DNA of 64,000 nucleotides, taken from contig JAEMGR010000016.1 in assembly GCA_016458225.1 (NCBI GenBank), positions 124,001 through 188,000 of the forward strand, given 5' to 3'. The stretch is from Myxococcaceae bacterium JPH2 (GTDB lineage Bacteria; Myxococcota; Myxococcia; Myxococcales; Myxococcaceae). Within the stretch, counting starts at the first letter, position 1, and each line of letters opens with the position of its first letter. The notes beneath the pieces are model-generated. The model had not been told where the DNA came from and made no database searches. It saw only the letters and a list, made by a program, of their open reading frames with translations. Positions 61,639-64,000 of the stretch are shown piece by piece. Made by a program: the position numbers and the translations under genes.

Positions 61639-63566
61639 CGGTTCGCACCACCTAGCCGACGAAGGTTCTCCCGGATCGCCGCTTCCAGCCGCGCCCCTTC
61701 GGAGAACTGTGCTTCCAGGGTCGAGGTTAGGCGGTGGAACTTCGCGGCGAAGGGCTCATCATCATCCTGCACGTCCTCGGCGCCCACGTACCGGCCAGGG
61801 GTCAGGACGAAGCCGTGGCTGCTGATCTCCTCCAGCCGCGCGGCCTTGCAGAAGCCGGCCACGTCCTCGTACTTGCCGGCGCCCTTGTCCCCGCGCCAAG
61901 CATGGTAGGTGGCTGCCACGCGGGCGATCTCTTCGTCGGTCAGCTCCCGGTGAGTCCGATCCACCATCCGCCCGAGCTTCCGGGCGTCGATGAAGAGCGT
62001 CTTGCCGCGCCGGTCCCGCAGCCTGTTGTTCTTCTTGTCGCGTGCCAGGAACCACAGGCACACCGGGATTTGCGTCGAGTAGAAGAGCTGGCCCGGCAGA
62101 GCCACCATGCAGTCCACCAGGTCAGCCTCGATGATCGCCCGGCGGATCTCTCCTTCGCCGCTCTGGTTCGAGGACATGCTGCCGTTGGCGAGCACGAATC
62201 CGGCCGTGCCAGTAGGGGCCAAGTGGTGAATGAAGTGCTGCACCCAGGCGAAGTTGGCGTTGCCGGCCGGCGGGACACCGAATTTCCACCGGACATCCTC
62301 GCGCAGACGCTCCCCGCCCCAGTCGCTGTCGTTGAAGGGCGGGTTCGCCAGCACATAGTCGGCCTTGAGGTCCTTGTGCTGGTTCCGATGGAAGCTGTCG
62401 GCGTTCTCCGGTCCGAGGTTCGCGTCGATGCCCCGGATCGCCAGGTTCATCTTCGCCAAGCGCCAGGTCGTGGGGTTCGACTCCTGCCCAAAGATGCTGA
62501 TGTCCCCCAGCCTGCCACCATGCGCCTCCACGAACTTCTCGCTCTGCACGAACATGCCGCCTGACCCGCAGCAGGGGTCGTAGACGCGGCCCCGGTAGGG
62601 CGCGAGCATCTCCACCAGCAGCTTCACGACGGGGCGCGGCGTGTAGAACTGGCCGCTGTTCTTGCCCTCGGCGCTGGCGAACTCCGAGAGGAAGTACTCG
62701 TAGACCCGGCCAAGGATGTCCTTGCTGCGGTTCTCCCTGTCTCCGAGGCCGATGCTGCCGACGAGATCGATCAACTCACCGAGGCGCTGCTTGTCCAGTC
62801 CCGGGCGTGCGTACTCCTTCGGCAGGACGCTCTTCAGGCTGGGGTTGTCACGCTCGATGGCGACCATTGCGTCGTCCACGAGCTTGCCGATAGTCGACTG
62901 TTTCGCCTGCGCCTGGAGCTGAGCCCAACGGGCCTCTCTTGGTACCCAGAAGAAGTTCTCGGCCCGGTACTCGTCCGGGTCTTCGGGGTCTGCACCCTGG
63001 TCGGCTTCGGCCAGAAGCTGGGTCCGGCGCTCTTCGAAGGCATCGCTGACGTACTTGAGGAAGATCAGGCCGAGGACCACATGCTTGTACTCAGCGGCAT
63101 CGAGGTTGTTCCGGAGCTTGTCGGCCGCCTGCCAAAGGGTGGCCTCAAAGCCGAGATCGCCGCCGTTCTTCGAGGTGCGGGCCTGCTTACGTATTCCCGC
63201 TTGAGGCAGGGTGTCCACGGACACATCCTCAGCGGCAGGCCCAGCTTCGTCATCGGCTTCGCCGAGGTTCAGGATGCGCCGGACGAGAACCTCTTTCTCG
63301 CGACCACCTCGGTCCAGTCCCAGAGCTTCGCAGATGGACTGAAGCTCCTCGCGTTTGAGCAGGCCAAGCAGCTCCCCGAAGTCTACGGACCTGGACCGAA
63401 TGATGGCGTCGATGTGGTTCTCGGCCACTCGACGGTCACCGACATCTAGGCCGAAGTGGTCGGAAAGGCGGATGAGCCGGTCACGGGAGAGCTGTTCAAG
63501 CGCGGAACGACGTTGCTGCGGAGGTAGGCGGGACGAGAGATCCATCGGAGGTGGACCATACCGCAC
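61635..63566 (-). CDS. hsdM: Type I N6-adenine DNA methyltransferase
   Basis: 643 residues. The catalytic core has motif I DPCCGSGG (330-337) and motif IV NPPF (408-411), preceded by the QFYTPRPVV loop. Before the usual HsdM helical domain (from about 138, [14 protein letters not shown]) there are about 130 extra residues with a SAP-like helix-extended-helix (about 62-100, [15 protein letters not shown]), a common DNA-binding unit. GTG at 63566 has AAGG seven bases upstream; an ATG seven codons later (63545) is the alternative. It heads the R-M operon and would protect host sites. Confidence 0.96.
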   Translation of the reverse strand: MRYGPPPMDLSSRLPPQQRRSALEQLSRDRLIRLSDHFGLDVGDRRVAENHIDAIIRSRSVDFGELLGLLKREELQSICEALGLDRGGREKEVLVRRILNLGEADDEAGPAAEDVSVDTLPQAGIRKQARTSKNGGDLGFEATLWQAADKLRNNLDAAEYKHVVLGLIFLKYVSDAFEERRTQLLAEADQGADPEDPDEYRAENFFWVPREARWAQLQAQAKQSTIGKLVDDAMVAIERDNPSLKSVLPKEYARPGLDKQRLGELIDLVGSIGLGDRENRSKDILGRVYEYFLSEFASAEGKNSGQFYTPRPVVKLLVEMLAPYRGRVYDPCCGSGGMFVQSEKFVEAHGGRLGDISIFGQESNPTTWRLAKMNLAIRGIDANLGPENADSFHRNQHKDLKADYVLANPPFNDSDWGGERLREDVRWKFGVPPAGNANFAWVQHFIHHLAPTGTAGFVLANGSMSSNQSGEGEIRRAIIEADLVDCMVALPGQLFYSTQIPVCLWFLARDKKNNRLRDRRGKTLFIDARKLGRMVDRTHRELTDEEIARVAATYHAWRGDKGAGKYEDVAGFCKAARLEEISSHGFVLTPGRYVGAEDVQDDDEPFAAKFHRLTSTLEAQFSEGARLEAAIRENLRRLGGANR

Positions 63567-63808
63567 CGCACAACCTTCGAGCTGAGCCTCCAGCTTACGG
63601 GGCTTTCGCTTCTGCTCCGCAGTGCCGGACTTCGGGCGTCTGGCACCCCTGTGAGGGCTGACGTGATTGCCGCTGAGCCGGGGCCGACGGGTGCTGGATC
63701 GCGACTGGAACTAGGCTGATTCCATTCGAGGATCAGCCGGGGAGTGGAGCGGCGAGTTTCAGGGACGATTTCTGTACGTAATCGACCGAACTCCAGCGAA
63801 TCCCTATG
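63567..63808. other. Leader region of the R-M operon
   Basis: About 240 bases upstream of hsdM. It contains an inverted repeat at 63714-63738 (GGCTGAT, 11-base loop, ATCAGCC) that could be an operator or a weak terminator. No clear promoter boxes are seen and no reading frame looks real. Confidence 0.4.
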
Positions 63809-63868
63809 AACGGTTCAGCCCCGTAAGCACCTGTGCTTCAGGTGCTTACGGGGCTGTTCCAGTGTCCC
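63809..63868. repeat. Right 60-bp direct repeat next to tRNA-Glu
   Basis: Intact partner of 56621-56680 (five differences in 60). It holds the tRNA operon terminator and touches the 3' end of tRNA-Glu. The distance between equal points of the two copies is 7188 bp. Confidence 0.85.
63819..63853 (-). terminator. Hairpin terminator of the tRNA-Lys/tRNA-Glu transcript
   Basis: Perfect 15-bp stem (CCCCGTAAGCACCTG with CAGGTGCTTACGGGG) and a 5-base loop, ten bases past the tRNA-Glu 3' end on the minus strand. There is no T-run, but position and stability fit a tRNA operon end or processing site. Confidence 0.7.
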
Positions 63869-63935
63869 CGACGGGATTCGAACCCGTGTTACCGGCTTGA
63901 AAGGCCAGCGTCCTGGGCCTCTAGACGACGGGGAC
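63863..63935 (-). tRNA. tRNA-Glu (anticodon TTC)
   Basis: 73 bases. The acceptor stem GTCCCCG pairs with CGGGGAC and the discriminator is A. The D-arm resembles E. coli tRNA-Glu (GTCTAGAGGCCCAGGAC). The anticodon loop is CTTTCAA with anticodon TTC, and the T-arm is ACGGG TTCGAAT CCCGT. CCA is not encoded. It follows tRNA-Lys by ten bases in the same direction, probably in one transcript. Confidence 0.97.
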
Positions 63936-63945
63936 GACACGTACT

Positions 63946-64000
<55 letters not shown>

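Noticed and set aside
63714-63738. Inverted repeat upstream of hsdM as a C-protein style control box
   Set aside because: It is a single 7-bp arm pair with no controller gene in the operon, so it is noted only in the leader region.

Overview
The window is GC-rich DNA with dense, tightly packed genes and frequent GTG/TTG starts. Almost all of it is on the minus strand. The giant hybrid polyketide synthase (PKS), the M4 metalloprotease, the DprE1-like oxidase and the overall style fit a myxobacterium (Myxococcales). This is an inference from gene content, because no species marker is present.

Layout. 1-2646: an M4 (thermolysin-type) metalloprotease cut by the window edge, and a secreted beta-lactamase-fold serine hydrolase. 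2844-3911 (+): a free-standing malonyl-CoA acyltransferase (AT), the trans-AT of the pathway. 3889-55040 (-): a 51-kb operon of four translationally coupled genes, here called A to D in transcription order. A (52791-55040) is a non-elongating KS plus ACP with a docking tail. B (50791-52794) is a fused alpha/beta E1 component of a 2-oxoacid dehydrogenase. C (28775-50797, 7340 aa) is a complete lipoyl E2 component fused to C-ACP and then five KS modules, two of which carry internal thioesterases, ending in C-TE. D (3889-28785, 8298 aa) is FAAL-ACP, then four KS modules, then a GNAT-like (DUF2156-type) domain and a PLP-dependent beta-lyase domain. 55168-56523: a DprE1-like FAD oxidase. 56621-63868: a 7.2-kb segment bounded by 60-bp direct repeats and carrying a type I restriction-modification system (hsdM-hsdS-hsdR), an IS3 stub and an inverted tRNA-Glu fragment. 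63863-64000: tRNA-Glu(TTC) and a partial tRNA-Lys(TTT).

The main discovery candidate is the PKS system. It combines four unusual things. (1) A DUF-SH-like C-terminus resembles the sulfur-installing didomain of leinamycin-type synthases. (2) A pyruvate-dehydrogenase-like E1/E2 pair is built into the line, with E2 covalently fused to a condensation domain. (3) Two duplicated KS0-ACP-TE modules have internal thioesterases whose catalytic Asp is replaced by Glu in both copies. (4) D shows a cis-to-trans AT transition: module 1 has an intact AT, module 2 has an AT fossil without the catalytic Ser, and modules 3 and 4 have none.

A plausible reading is that D primes with a fatty acid via FAAL, builds one fully reduced unit and then a methylated polyene, and installs sulfur through DUF-SH. 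The chain would then pass to A and C, where further ketide units, an E1/E2-derived acyl group and C/TE-mediated release would follow. The order of action is inference. The product is unknown, and no beta-branching (HMGS) cassette, E3, PPTase, regulator or transporter is in the window.
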